Source: Pseudomonas sp. Gutcm_11s
Lineage (GTDB): Bacteria; Pseudomonadota; Gammaproteobacteria; Pseudomonadales; Pseudomonadaceae
Direction: 5' to 3'
Assembly (NCBI RefSeq): GCF_028649395.1
Contig: NZ_JAQSUW010000010.1
Coordinates: 62,001 to 126,000 of the forward strand
DNA length: 64,000 bases
Shown here one piece after another: positions 16,155 to 25,264 of the stretch (its first letter is position 1; every line of letters begins with the position of its first letter). The notes under the pieces were generated by a model, which worked only from the letters and a program-made list of their open reading frames with translations, was not told the DNA's origin and did not search any database. Both the position numbers and the translations under genes were made by a program.

Positions 16155-17228
16155 TCAGTACTGGGTGCGGAACGCCGTCCACAGGCGGGTGCGCTGGCGC
16201 ATCTCGCGCATCGGCAGGGTCTGCTCGGCGAACAACCTGGCGCGCATGTCCGCAGCCGGGTAGATGTCCGGATCGCCGCTCACGGCCTCGTCCAGCAACG
16301 ATGTGGCAGCGCGGTTGGCGTTGGCGAAGTACAGCGAGTTGGTCAGCTCGGCGATGGCGTCCGGCTTGAGCATGAAGTCGATGAAGGCACGGGCGGCCTC
16401 AGGGTGCGGCGCGTCCACCGGAATGGCCAGGGTGTCGAACCAGATCAGCGTGCCTTCCCTGGGAATCCGGTAGACCACCGAGAACGGCTGCTTGGCTTCG
16501 ATGGCGCGGGCGGTGGCCATGCCAGCGTCGCCGGTGTAGGTCAGCGCCAGGCAGATCTCGCCCTTGGCCAGGTCGTCGATCTGCCGGCTCTGCCCGACAT
16601 AGCGCAGGTTCGGCTGCAGCTGCGCGAGCAGCTCCTTGGCCGCCTCGCGGTCGGCCTCGGCGGTGCTGTAGGGGTCCTTGCCCAGGTAGTTGAGGACCAC
16701 CGCGATCACTTCCTGCGGCGAGTCGAGCACGCTGATGCCGCAGTCCTTGAGCTTGCTGGCGTTTTCCGGCTTGAACAGCAGGTCGAGGCTGTCCAGCGCC
16801 ACTCCGGGCAGGCGCTTCTCCACCGCTTCCTTGTTGATGCCCAGGCCGATGGTGCCCCAGGTGTAGGGCACACCATAGGCGTTACCGGGGTCGACGCCGG
16901 CCAGCTTGGCCAGCAGTTCGGGATCAAGATTGCCCTTGCCGGCCAGCTCGCCCACCGGCTGCAACGCCTTGGCGCTGATGGTGCGGGCCAGCACGCTGGA
17001 CGACGGCACCACCACGTCATAACCGCTGCCACCGGTGAGCAGCTTGCTCTCCAGCACCTCGGCACTGTCGAAGGTGTCGTACTTGACCTTGATCCCGGTC
17101 TCGGCCTGGAAGCGCTGCAGCGCCTCCACCGGCACGTAGTCGGCCCAGTTGTAGAGGTTGAGCACTTTTTCCTCGGCCTGCAGCGGCAGGGCGAAGGCGA
17201 ACACAAGCAAGCTGGCGACAAGGCGCAT
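16155..17228 (-). CDS. polyamine-type periplasmic binding protein (PotF/SpuD family)
   Basis: The 357-residue protein has a signal peptide (1-18, ending LQA) followed by EKVLNLYNWADYVPVEAL, the standard opening of PotD/PotF/SpuD proteins. Motifs YDVVVPSSSVLAR and VPYTWGTIGLGIN fit putrescine or spermidine binding. No permease or ATPase gene is next to it, so it must use a transporter encoded elsewhere, or it serves another guanidino ligand. It reads toward the ureohydrolase gene on the same strand, suggesting one catabolic operon under the divergent LysR gene. Confidence 0.87.
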   Translation of the reverse strand: MRLVASLLVFAFALPLQAEEKVLNLYNWADYVPVEALQRFQAETGIKVKYDTFDSAEVLESKLLTGGSGYDVVVPSSSVLARTISAKALQPVGELAGKGNLDPELLAKLAGVDPGNAYGVPYTWGTIGLGINKEAVEKRLPGVALDSLDLLFKPENASKLKDCGISVLDSPQEVIAVVLNYLGKDPYSTAEADREAAKELLAQLQPNLRYVGQSRQIDDLAKGEICLALTYTGDAGMATARAIEAKQPFSVVYRIPREGTLIWFDTLAIPVDAPHPEAARAFIDFMLKPDAIAELTNSLYFANANRAATSLLDEAVSGDPDIYPAADMRARLFAEQTLPMREMRQRTRLWTAFRTQY

Positions 17229-17370
17229 GAGCGGATTCCTCGGCAGATTCGGTAGCCCGCGCCCCTCTGCTGGGGGCTCTGGAGTGGGCTCATCCTGCGC
17301 CGCGGTTTGCTTCCGATAAATACGAAGTGATCTACTCTGGCATCGCTATCTATCAATGTATGGAGCCGCC

Positions 17371-18267
17371 ATGCTCAGCCAATTGCGCGACCTCGACCTG
17401 CAACTGCTGCGCCTGTTCGTCAGCGTGGTGGAGAACGGCGGCTTCAGCGCCGCCCAGGGCGAGCTGGGCATCGGCCAGTCGACCATCAGCACGCAGATGG
17501 CCAAGCTGGAGACGCGCCTGGGCTTTCGCCTGTGCGAGCGCGGCAAGGCCGGCTTCCGACTGACGCCCAAGGGCGAGCAGGTGCTGGCCGCCACGCGCAA
17601 GCTGTTCGGCGCCATCGAGACGTTCAAGGGCGAGGCCCAGGGCATGGCCGACAAGCTGCTCGGCGAGCTCAGCGTCGGCCTGTCGGAGTCGCTCGACGCC
17701 GGCGTGCTGCAACGCGTCGCGGCAGCCATCGGGCGCTTTCGCCGACGCAACCAGGCGGTGCAGATCGAGCTGATCAGCGCCACCCCGGCAGAGCTGGAGC
17801 GACGCCTGCTGCAGGGCCAGCTGCACCTGGCCATCGGCTACTTCTCCGGCAACCAGAGCGCGCTGGACTACCAGCCGCTGTTCGCCGAGCAGCAGTCGCT
17901 GTATTGCGCCAAGGGCCACCCGCTGTTCGGCCGGGCCAAGGTTAGCCACGCCGACCTCGACGCCTGCGACCGGGTGCTGCACCCCTACCGTTTCATCGCT
18001 GCCGACGAGCCCTGGCAAGCCGGCAGCAGCAGCGCGCGCTGCGAGCAGGTCGAGGGCAGCCTGGCCTTCATCCTCTCCGGCGCACACATCGGCTATCTGC
18101 CGCAGCACGTGGCCGCGCCCTGGATCGCCAGCGGCCAGCTGCGCGAGCTGCTGCCGAACGAGGTCGGCTTCAACGTGCAATTCCGCCTCACCCGCCACCG
18201 CGGGCGCCAGCCCAGCGAAGCACAGCAGGCCCTCAGCGAAGACCTGCTGGCGAGCTTCGCCGGCTAG
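17371..18267 (+). CDS. LysR-type regulator beside the polyamine genes
   Basis: The 298-residue protein has an N-terminal winged HTH (LDLQLLRLFVSVVENGGFSAA, then GIGQSTISTQMAKLE) and a substrate-binding domain. I chose ATG 17371 because GGAG lies five bases upstream; the ATG at 17356 lacks this. It diverges from the polyamine-binding protein gene with a 142-base gap and likely controls it together with the ureohydrolase gene, by analogy to GbuR with gbuA in P. aeruginosa. Confidence 0.87.
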   Translation: MLSQLRDLDLQLLRLFVSVVENGGFSAAQGELGIGQSTISTQMAKLETRLGFRLCERGKAGFRLTPKGEQVLAATRKLFGAIETFKGEAQGMADKLLGELSVGLSESLDAGVLQRVAAAIGRFRRRNQAVQIELISATPAELERRLLQGQLHLAIGYFSGNQSALDYQPLFAEQQSLYCAKGHPLFGRAKVSHADLDACDRVLHPYRFIAADEPWQAGSSSARCEQVEGSLAFILSGAHIGYLPQHVAAPWIASGQLRELLPNEVGFNVQFRLTRHRGRQPSEAQQALSEDLLASFAG

Positions 18268-18270
18268 GGC

Positions 18271-18456
18271 TCAGTGGCGTGGTGGCCGCCCCGCATCGCC
18301 GCGCTGACGCAGACGCTCGGCGAGGGCATCGAGTGCATGCAGGGCCTGGTGGATGCCGTGGTGGATCGAACGAGGTGCGCTGGCCGCAGAACCTGCAGCG
18401 GCGAAATCCTCGGCTTCGAGTTGGTAGCGCGGGTCGAAGAGGTTGAACCTATCCAT
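18271..18456 (-). CDS. small hypothetical protein
   Basis: The 61-residue protein starts MDRFNLFDPRYQLEAEDF and ends in a helical Arg-rich tail (HHGIHQALHALDALAERLRQRG). The start was chosen because GAGGA lies six bases before the ATG at 18454-18456; a longer 98-codon frame has no such site. There is no signal or membrane segment. It converges with the LysR gene. I do not know its function. Confidence 0.6.
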   Translation of the reverse strand: MDRFNLFDPRYQLEAEDFAAAGSAASAPRSIHHGIHQALHALDALAERLRQRGDAGRPPRH

Positions 18457-18770
18457 AACCAATTCCTCACGAATCATGGCCGGCGCGGTATGCACAGGCG
18501 CAGTCGGGCAGTGACGGGCATCGGGGGATTGTTCTTGTTCGGCCAGCGTGCCGCCGGTTGATGACATGCATGCAGGCTATGCCTCACCTGGCGTGCCGGC
18601 GGTTTCGCCGCCGCTGATCAATTTCTGCGCAAACGCGTCCGCGATCAAGCCGGCGAAATGTCGCAGCCCGGCCAAGCCGCGAGCCAGAGCGGCAGCGCAT
18701 TCGGCGCGGCGCACTATAGTTTCCTGCTCAAGCCTTCTGTCCGTTCACCCACTCGCACCCAGGAGTCACC
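18457..18770. other. intergenic stretch before the flavin reductase gene
   Basis: No gene is supported. A GGCGG-TTTC-GCCGCC hairpin lies near 18599-18614. The stretch must hold divergent promoters for the small protein (minus) and the flavin reductase (plus). The ribosome site AGGAG sits just before 18771. Confidence 0.45.
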
Positions 18771-19331
18771 ATGAGCAAGGTTTACAAGGTCGCGGTCATC
18801 GTCGGCAGCCTGCGCAAGGCATCGATCAACCGCAAGCTGGCGCTGGCATTGGCTGAGCTGGCGCCACCGTCGTTGCAACTGCAGATCGTCGAGATCGGCG
18901 AGTTGCCGCTGTATAACGAGGACATCGACGTCAGCCCGGCGCCGCAGGCCTACACCCGCTTCCGCGAGCAGGTGAAGGGTGCCGACGCACTGCTGTTCGT
19001 CACCCCGGAATACAACCGCTCAATCCCGGCGCCGATGAAGAACGCCATCGACGTCGGCTCGCGCCCCTACGGCCAGAGCGCATTCGGCGGCAAGCCCGGC
19101 GCCGTGCTCAGCGCCTCCCCTGGCGCGGTCGGCGGCTTCGGCGCCAACCACCACCTGCGCCAGTGCCTGGTGTTCCTCGACGTTCCCGTGCTGCAGCAAC
19201 CCGAGGCCTACCTGGGCGGCGCCGGTAGCTTCTTCGACGACAACGGCAAGCCGAACGACGGCATCAAGGGCTTCCTGCAGAAGTTCATCGAGGCCTATGC
19301 GGCCTGGGTGGAGAAGAACCTGAAGGGCTAG
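18771..19331 (+). CDS. NADPH-dependent FMN reductase (ChrR-like)
   Basis: The 186-residue protein has the flavodoxin-like fold with the FMN-binding loop [13 protein letters not shown] near the N-terminus, then [17 protein letters not shown] and SASPGAVGG. This matches the ChrR/YieF family, which reduces quinones or chromate with NAD(P)H and protects against oxidants. The length equals the family norm. Its TAG stop overlaps the stop of the convergent flagellin gene by four bases. Confidence 0.88.
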   Translation: MSKVYKVAVIVGSLRKASINRKLALALAELAPPSLQLQIVEIGELPLYNEDIDVSPAPQAYTRFREQVKGADALLFVTPEYNRSIPAPMKNAIDVGSRPYGQSAFGGKPGAVLSASPGAVGGFGANHHLRQCLVFLDVPVLQQPEAYLGGAGSFFDDNGKPNDGIKGFLQKFIEAYAAWVEKNLKG

Positions 19332-20812
19332 ATGCTCTGCAGCAAGCTGAGGATGGCCTGAGGCTGCTGGTTGGCCTGGGCCAGAATGGCGGTGGCCGCC
19401 TGTTGCAGTATCTGGTACTTGACCAGATTGGCGACCTCCGCCGCATAGTCGGTATCCCTGATCCGGCTATGCGCGGCAGAGAGGTTCTCCGACATGTTCT
19501 GCAGGTTGGCGATGGTGTATTCGAGACGGTTCTGCACCGCACCGAGGCCGGCCCGAGCACTGTCGATCATGTTCAGTGCACCATCGATTACGCCAATCGC
19601 CGTCTGCGCCCCGGTATTGGTGAGCACATCTACCTCGTTGATCTGCTCGAAAGCGCTGTAGTTGGTTGTGGTGCTGCCATCCAGCGTGGCCACGTCGGCC
19701 TCGCTGGTGAAAGCCTCTGAGCTGCTCAGGCGAACCACGCCGATGGCGCGTAATGCGGAGTCGTCACTCAGGGTGGCCACCGATGCGGTCAGCTCCTCTT
19801 CGCCCTCATAGTCGAAGTTCTGCGCCAGGGCCGTGCCCGTATCCTCGGAGAGGAAGTTCTCCAGCACGATATCGTCGCCGCGCTCGCTGATCATCCACAG
19901 CTGGTTGCCTTCGACCTGGGCGCTGATACCGGTACGCACGGTTTCGGCATTGATCGCATCGGCCAGTTGCGACAGGTCGCCGTTGTCGATCTCGGCGCTG
20001 ATGCTGCGCATTTCGCCCTTGAGGTCCTGCAGCTCGAAGGAGTAGCGATCATCCTCGCTGAACTCCAAGCGCAGCACGGTGCGCGCGTCCGCCGTCACGC
20101 CGGTCTGGTCGGAGCGTTTGTTGATGGCCTTGGCCACATCCCAAGCTGATCCGGCTACGGCAAAGCTCTGGATCTTGCGCCCGGCGATGGTCAGATCAGC
20201 CGTCACGTCGTTGTCAGGCAAGGTTCCAGTCTGCGCGAGCAAACCACCCAGTTGATCAGCGATCCCGCTACCGGCGGTACCGTTGGTCAGATCGCGCACA
20301 TTGCTACCCAGACGCGTGGCGCTGAAGTTGCCGAGGCTGATGGGGATGGTCTCGAAGGCGCCCGCCCCCACCTGGATACCAGTAGAGCCGAAGCTGCCGT
20401 CGAGCAGTTTGCGACCACCGAAGCTGGTGGTCTCGGCAATGCGCGTCAGCTCCTGCTGCAGCTGCGCCACTTCCTGTTGCAGCGCATCGCGCTCACTGCC
20501 ACCGTTCGAGCCATTGGCCGCCTGCAATGCCAGATCACGCATGCGCTGGAGGATATTGGTCGACTGCTGCAGAGCGCCCTCGGCGGTCTGCGCCAACGAG
20601 ATGCCATCGTTGGCATTGCGCATTGCCACGCGCATTCCGCTGATCTGGCTGTTCAGCCGGTTGGCGATCATCAGGCCTGCCGCATCGTCCTTGGCGCTGT
20701 TGATGCGATAGCCCGTGGACAGGCGCTGCATCGAGGTTTCCAGGGCACGCGTCGTCTCGCTCAGCGCACGCTGAACGCCGAGTGACGATACGTTGGTAAG
20801 AGTTAGCGCCAT
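19328..20812 (-). CDS. flagellin outside a flagellar cluster
   Basis: The 494-residue protein has conserved flagellin D0/D1 ends: the N-terminal [20 protein letters not shown] and [18 protein letters not shown], and a C-terminal helical region ending [20 protein letters not shown]. The middle (about 170-400) is variable and contains DUF-type flagellin inserts (domain with [15 protein letters not shown], a FlaB/LafA-like motif). No other flagellar gene is in the window. A sigma-28 promoter lies upstream at 20885-20911. It is likely a secondary or lateral-type filament protein, or part of a composite filament. Confidence 0.88.
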   Translation of the reverse strand: MALTLTNVSSLGVQRALSETTRALETSMQRLSTGYRINSAKDDAAGLMIANRLNSQISGMRVAMRNANDGISLAQTAEGALQQSTNILQRMRDLALQAANGSNGGSERDALQQEVAQLQQELTRIAETTSFGGRKLLDGSFGSTGIQVGAGAFETIPISLGNFSATRLGSNVRDLTNGTAGSGIADQLGGLLAQTGTLPDNDVTADLTIAGRKIQSFAVAGSAWDVAKAINKRSDQTGVTADARTVLRLEFSEDDRYSFELQDLKGEMRSISAEIDNGDLSQLADAINAETVRTGISAQVEGNQLWMISERGDDIVLENFLSEDTGTALAQNFDYEGEEELTASVATLSDDSALRAIGVVRLSSSEAFTSEADVATLDGSTTTNYSAFEQINEVDVLTNTGAQTAIGVIDGALNMIDSARAGLGAVQNRLEYTIANLQNMSENLSAAHSRIRDTDYAAEVANLVKYQILQQAATAILAQANQQPQAILSLLQSI

Positions 20813-20884
20813 GCCAACAGTCCCTTGGGTGACAACCGTTCCCTAGTTGCAGCAGACCAGGCCCAATTTGGCCTATCGCTACCG

Positions 20885-20911
20885 CCATCGGCTGCCAGCG
20901 GCAATCCTTTA
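20885..20911 (-). promoter_or_regulatory. FliA (sigma-28) promoter for flagellin
   Basis: Read on the minus strand, TAAAGGAT (20911-20904), 11 bases, then GCCGATGG (20892-20885) fits the FliA consensus TAAAGTTT-N11-GCCGATAA, with both cores and the spacing right. It lies about 73 bases before the flagellin ATG. This places the gene in the late class of the flagellar cascade. Confidence 0.75.
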
Positions 20912-20970
20912 GGCCACTCGTCCGAAGTGATCCGCCACGACTAGGCTTGTCTGATCCGCAGGAGAACGCC

Positions 20971-21900
20971 ATGGACACCACGTTGCCCGACGACAGCCAC
21001 TGGCTAGACGCCGCCCAGGACCGCCGCCAGACCGACGACCTGGCGGCGCAACTGCAGGCACGCGCACGCAGTGGTGCATCGATGCGCGGTTTTCGCCTCA
21101 AGTACGCCAACCTCGCCGGCATCGACCTGGTCCACCACGGCAGCCGCGAGGGTTACGACCTGCGTGAGGCCGACCTGTATCGCGCCGACCTGCAGAACGC
21201 CCATCTGTTCGCCCTCGACCTGCGCGGCACCTCGCTGATGAAGGCCGATCTGCGCGGCGCCAACCTGCATTGCGCCGACCTGCGCGACTGCAACCTGCTC
21301 GGCGTACGCCTGGAAGGCGCGCGGCTGGACAACGTGTTGTGGGACCGCCAGCTGATCCAAGAGCGCCGTGGCCGCGAGTGCCAGCGCGCCGGCGATGTGA
21401 ATGGCGCGCGGCAACATTTCGAGGAAGCCGAGGAAACCTACCGCAATCTGCGACTGCGCCTGGAGAAGGCCGGGCTGTTCGAGCAGGCCGGCTACTTCTT
21501 CCACCGCGAGATGGTCATGCGCCGCCTGCAGATGCCACGCCTGTCCGGAGCGCGCCTGCTGTCCTGGCTGGTGGACCTGTTCAGCGGCTACGGCGAGAAG
21601 CCGCTCAACGTGGTGCTGTTCTCCCTGGGTCTGATCGTCGCCTGTGGCCTGCTCTACTTCCTGGTCGGCGTGCGCCATGGCGAGCTGCCGCTTGGCCTGG
21701 CCCTCGAGCGCGGCCTGTCGGCCAACCTCATGGACCTGCTCGACTGCCTCTACTACAGCGTGGTGACCTTCACCACCCTGGGCTACGGCGACATCACGCC
21801 CCATGGCCTGGCGCGCCCCATCGCCGCCTTCGAGGCCTTCGCCGGCAGCTTCACCATGGCCCTGTTCGTGGTGGTATTCGTCAAGAAGATGACCCGCTAA
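20971..21900 (+). CDS. pentapeptide-repeat potassium channel
   Basis: The 309-residue protein has a cytoplasmic N-terminal region of pentapeptide repeats (about 45-120: ADLYRADLQNAHLFALDL, ADLRGANLHCADLRDCNL). A helical linker follows (130-190), then a two-helix ion channel: TM1 about 212-233, pore helix and selectivity filter TTLGYGD about 270, TM2 about 283-305. The filter is the potassium signature. I chose ATG 20971 with AGGAG upstream. The fusion of a pentapeptide solenoid to a two-TM channel is known but uncommon; the solenoid may bind a ligand or organise the channel. Confidence 0.87.
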   Translation: MDTTLPDDSHWLDAAQDRRQTDDLAAQLQARARSGASMRGFRLKYANLAGIDLVHHGSREGYDLREADLYRADLQNAHLFALDLRGTSLMKADLRGANLHCADLRDCNLLGVRLEGARLDNVLWDRQLIQERRGRECQRAGDVNGARQHFEEAEETYRNLRLRLEKAGLFEQAGYFFHREMVMRRLQMPRLSGARLLSWLVDLFSGYGEKPLNVVLFSLGLIVACGLLYFLVGVRHGELPLGLALERGLSANLMDLLDCLYYSVVTFTTLGYGDITPHGLARPIAAFEAFAGSFTMALFVVVFVKKMTR

Positions 21901-21962
21901 CTTGCCAGCCCCCACTCGCGATGCGAGCCTGACCCCAGCAAACACCTACTGCGGAGCCCACC

Positions 21963-22580
21963 ATGAGCACCATGACCCTGTTCCACTCCCCCGCCTCGCC
22001 GTTCGTGCGCAAGGTGATGGTGCTGCTGCACGAGACCGGGCAGACCGATCGGGTGGCGCTGCACGAGGTGCAACTGACGCCGGTGGCGCCCAGCGCGGCG
22101 GTGGTGGCGGACAATCCGGCCGGCAAGATTCCGGCCCTGCGCCTGGCCGATGGCAGCGTGCTGCATGACAGCCGGGTGATCCTCGATTATCTCGACAACC
22201 AGCATGTCGGCGAGCCGCTGATTCCCGCCGGCAGCGCACGCTGGCGGCGGCTGACCCTGGCCTCGCTGGCTGACGCCATCCTCGATGCCGCCGTGCTGCT
22301 GCGCTATGAGACCTTCCTGCGCCCCGAGGACAAACGCTGGGATGCCTGGACCGCCGGCCAGCAGGACAAGATCGAACGGGCGCTGGCCTACTTCGAGCGC
22401 GACTGCCTGGCGGAGATCGACAGCCGCTTCGACGTCGCCGCCATCGGCCTGGCTTGCGCCCTCGGCTACCTCGACCTGCGCCAGCCGCAGCTGGGCTGGC
22501 GCGAGCGCTTCCCCGGTCTGGCCGGCTGGTATGCGGATGTCGCCCAGCGGCCTTCGATGCAGGCAACTCAGCCGAAGTAA
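21963..22580 (+). CDS. glutathione S-transferase family protein
   Basis: The 205-residue protein has a thioredoxin-like N-terminal domain (MTLFHSPASPFVRKVMVLLHE, then NPAGKIPAL and DSRVILDYLD, the glutathione-binding loop) and an all-helical C-terminal domain. It resembles YibF-like GSTs, whose substrates are mostly unknown. Its stop overlaps the convergent small membrane gene by 13 bases. Confidence 0.88.
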   Translation: MSTMTLFHSPASPFVRKVMVLLHETGQTDRVALHEVQLTPVAPSAAVVADNPAGKIPALRLADGSVLHDSRVILDYLDNQHVGEPLIPAGSARWRRLTLASLADAILDAAVLLRYETFLRPEDKRWDAWTAGQQDKIERALAYFERDCLAEIDSRFDVAAIGLACALGYLDLRQPQLGWRERFPGLAGWYADVAQRPSMQATQPK

Positions 22581-23101
22581 CCGAAGACGATCAGCCCCTC
22601 GCTCGGCAACAGCAACAGGGCGCCCTCCTCCTTCTCGCTGTAGTAGCTGCCCTCCTCCTGGCTGGCACGGCTGATACGCTCGCTCAACTCATCGTCGGCG
22701 TCGGCGCACTGCAGGCCGAGCGAGATGGAACTCAGGCTCCCACCCTCATCTGCCGGGACCGGCGTGGCCTGCCAGGGCTGGTAGTGGTAGTAGTCCCGGT
22801 CCGGGTAGCCGCGCGCCTGCCGTGCCTCCTGCAGCGCCGTCAGGCCCTCGCGGCGCAGACGGCCGCGCAGGCCCGGCGACATCTGCAGTACCGCCACGCC
22901 GCAGCCCTCGCGAATCCCGCTCTCGCCGCCCACCAGTACTACGCCATCCACCTCCAGCTGGGCCGGCAGCGCGTCGATCGCATGGTTGCGCTCGAGCATC
23001 TTGTATCCCAGGTAGAGCAGCAGGAGCAGGCAGAACCACAGCATCACGCCGCGATACAGCAGCTTGGTGAGCACCCAGAACACCGTCTTGATCTGATTCA
23101 T
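22568..23101 (-). CDS. hypothetical membrane-anchored protein, creD-linked
   Basis: The 177-residue protein has one N-terminal membrane helix (about 15-32: RGVMLWFCLLLLLYLGY), then a soluble region with DYYHYQPWQATPVP and an acidic tail. Its ATG overlaps the upstream TGA as ATGA. It is the last of four overlapping genes reading after creD. I do not recognise the domain; it probably faces the periplasm. Confidence 0.65.
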   Translation of the reverse strand: MNQIKTVFWVLTKLLYRGVMLWFCLLLLLYLGYKMLERNHAIDALPAQLEVDGVVLVGGESGIREGCGVAVLQMSPGLRGRLRREGLTALQEARQARGYPDRDYYHYQPWQATPVPADEGGSLSSISLGLQCADADDELSERISRASQEEGSYYSEKEEGALLLLPSEGLIVFGYFG

Positions 23102-23376
23102 GTCGGCAATCCATAGCAGTAGAACAACCAGAACAGCGCCACCGACGCTCCTCCCAATGCCGCGCCCTGGCGCCAGTGCCAGGCATGGGACTCGGCCGGA
23201 CGCCACACGTAGGGCGCCTGCAGCAGCAGGCTCATCACCGCCAGTGGCGTGAAGAAGCCGTTGAACGGCCAGGACGGCAGCAGCAGGCTGAGCATCACCG
23301 CCAGCAGATAGGCCAGGTTGCTGCCGCCCATCAGTCCCGCCGTGCAGTACCAGACCGTACCCGGCTTCAGCGGCAT
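23098..23376 (-). CDS. hypothetical three-helix membrane protein, creD-linked
   Basis: The 92-residue protein (MPLKPGTVWYCTAGLMGGSN) has hydrophobic segments at about 11-33, 38-54 and 74-92. The start at ATG 23374-23376 is preceded by GGGAGG. It overlaps its neighbours by ten bases upstream and four downstream (ATGA). Function is unknown; co-translation with creD-linked genes suggests an envelope role. Confidence 0.6.
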   Translation of the reverse strand: MPLKPGTVWYCTAGLMGGSNLAYLLAVMLSLLLPSWPFNGFFTPLAVMSLLLQAPYVWRPAESHAWHWRQGAALGGASVALFWLFYCYGLPT

Positions 23377-23498
23377 GGCGGGGCCTCCCGCCGCAGGGCC
23401 CGAGAGGTTTTGTCGACCGGAGGAAACAGCCGGGCGATGCGCCGCGCCAGCTGATGACCCAGGCGCGCTTCTTCGCGCAAGCCGACGTGGCCGCTCAT
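23367..23498 (-). CDS. 43-residue basic hypothetical protein
   Basis: MSGHVGLREEARLGHQLARR opens a short Arg-rich peptide of 43 residues. Its ATG overlaps the upstream stop as ATGA, and its stop overlaps the next gene by ten bases, so it sits inside a chain of coupled genes. Its size and lack of family make it uncertain. Confidence 0.4.
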   Translation of the reverse strand: MSGHVGLREEARLGHQLARRIARLFPPVDKTSRALRREAPPCR

Positions 23499-23800
23499 GT
23501 GCGGTACCACAGGCGGAAGAAGCCGGCGGCCAGCAGCAGGGCGATCTGCGCCAGGGCCACGCACAGCTGCAGGAACGACTGCACACTGGCGTTGCTGGCG
23601 GCGTCGGGCACCCCGGTCAGGCCATCCCAGAAGCCGCCCGGCAGCAGCGCCAGGGCGACGCTGGCCAGCGGGCGGCCGCTGAGGTTGAGGCCGTGGATCA
23701 GGTCAAACTGGCCGAAGAACATCAGGCCGATCAGCAACATCCCGGCCACTACCAGGCCGAGGGCGAAACAGGCGGAAAACTGCATCAGCAGGCGAATCAT
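23495..23800 (-). CDS. hypothetical membrane protein, creD-linked
   Basis: The 101-residue protein has two clear hydrophobic helices, about 8-30 (FSACFALGLVVAGMLLIGLM) and about 78-97 (LCVALAQIALLLAAGFF), with a periplasmic loop between. It follows creD by 45 bases on the same strand. No family was recognised. Confidence 0.6.
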   Translation of the reverse strand: MIRLLMQFSACFALGLVVAGMLLIGLMFFGQFDLIHGLNLSGRPLASVALALLPGGFWDGLTGVPDAASNASVQSFLQLCVALAQIALLLAAGFFRLWYRT

Positions 23801-23845
23801 GGCGAATACCTCGCGAGGCGCGGCCAGAGCCGCGCCGATAGTGAG

Positions 23846-25195
23846 TCAGGCGGCAGTGGCCGGTTTGGCCAGGCCATACCAGTCGAGCTTGCGGGTCAGC
23901 ACCATCACCGCGGCGAGCAGGCCGAACACCAGCAGCGAACCCATCAGCAGCGCGTAGTCCTCGGCGGACAGCAGGGCGTAGAGCATCGCGTAGAGCCCGG
24001 CCAGCGCGGCGGTGAAGCCGGCGCCGCGCAACCAGCTGTGCAGCACGTGGCTGACGTAGAAACCGATCAGCAGCACGCAGGCCGAGGCCGCCAAGGCATA
24101 GGCCTGGGCGAAGACCATGTGCTCGGCCAGCGACAGCAGCAGCAGGTAGAACATCGCCAGCGACAGGCCGACCAGGCCGTACTGCACCGGGTGCACAGCC
24201 AGGCGCTTGAGCACCTCGAAGAGGAAGAAGCCGGCGAAGGTCAGGGCGATGAACAGCAGCGCGTACTTCAGCGCGCGATCACTCTTCAGGTACTGGTCCA
24301 CCGGATCGACGAAGCTGACGCCGAACTGGCGACCGAGGAAGGCGTTGCACTCGCCGGCGTTGGCGCAGTCGCTCAGGGCCTCCTCCATGTTGGTGGCGAA
24401 GAAGCTGGTCTGCCAGCGCGCGGTGAAGCCCTGGGCGGTGATCTCGCGCTCGCTCGGCAGGTACTCGCCGATGAAGCTCGGGTGCGGCCAATCGGCGCTG
24501 AGGTCGACTTGGGTCTCGCGGCCGACCGGGGCGATGCTCAGCTCGCCGGTGCCCTGCAGCAGCAGGTCGAAGGCGAAGTCCAGGCGCTGGCCCTGGTGGA
24601 TGTCGGCCACCGCCATCGGCAGCGGCGCATGCACGCCGGCACCAAGCAGCGAGTCGGCGCTGCCCGGCTGGAACGGCAGCTTGCGCCCGCCCTGCTCCAG
24701 CACCAGGTTGTTCTTGATGCCGCGGATGTCGCTGATGCCGACGCTGACGAAGGGCTCGCTGAAGGTGTAGTCACCGATGTCTTCGGTGACGCCGAAGTTG
24801 GCCGGGATCTGGAAATGCCCGGTGAGGCGGCTGTTGCTGTGGAACAGACGGGCCTGGTAGATGCCACGGGCACGCAGCTCGGTACCGATGTCGCCGCCAA
24901 CCGCCAGGCGCTCCGGCAGGAAGTACACGCGACCGCTCACTTCACTTTCTTCGAGATAGCGCTCGCCGGTCTTCTCGTTGGTTTTCCATTCGCGCACCGT
25001 CTTGCGATAGGGCGCGACCAGCAGCGGGCCGATGATCTTCTGGCTGTAGCTGGAGCTGCGGGCGATGTCTTCAAGCACGCCATCGCGCAGTTCCTGACGC
25101 TCCTCGACCATGCCGTCGATCATGATGATCGGGACCATCAGCAGCAGGATCAGTACGGCAATGGCGCCGAGCTTGATCAATAGATTGCGGTTCAT
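23846..25195 (-). CDS. creD: inner-membrane protein CreD
   Basis: The 449-residue protein has an N-terminal membrane helix (about 7-26), a large periplasmic domain (27-320: YSQKIIGPLLVAPYRKTV, LTGHFQIPANFGVTEDIG) and about six C-terminal helices (FLFEVLKRLAVHPVQYGLVGLS region onward). This is the CreD architecture. CreD is induced by CreBC and affects envelope stress and beta-lactam responses in Pseudomonas and Aeromonas; its mechanism is unknown. The start is ATG 25193-25195 with AAGGAG upstream. Possible CreB boxes lie at 25265-25291. Confidence 0.93.
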   Translation of the reverse strand: MNRNLLIKLGAIAVLILLLMVPIIMIDGMVEERQELRDGVLEDIARSSSYSQKIIGPLLVAPYRKTVREWKTNEKTGERYLEESEVSGRVYFLPERLAVGGDIGTELRARGIYQARLFHSNSRLTGHFQIPANFGVTEDIGDYTFSEPFVSVGISDIRGIKNNLVLEQGGRKLPFQPGSADSLLGAGVHAPLPMAVADIHQGQRLDFAFDLLLQGTGELSIAPVGRETQVDLSADWPHPSFIGEYLPSEREITAQGFTARWQTSFFATNMEEALSDCANAGECNAFLGRQFGVSFVDPVDQYLKSDRALKYALLFIALTFAGFFLFEVLKRLAVHPVQYGLVGLSLAMFYLLLLSLAEHMVFAQAYALAASACVLLIGFYVSHVLHSWLRGAGFTAALAGLYAMLYALLSAEDYALLMGSLLVFGLLAAVMVLTRKLDWYGLAKPATAA

Positions 25196-25264
25196 TGGGA
25201 CTCTCCTTGGGTTGGACCGTGGGGAGAGTCTCGACGGCGCCCGTGGCGGCGCCGTGCGAGGTAT

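Noticed and set aside
23318-25183. A 621-codon plus-strand frame across creD and small genes
   Set aside because: Gln/Ala/Glu-rich shadow translation with no family; the minus-strand genes have overlaps, ribosome sites and membrane helices.
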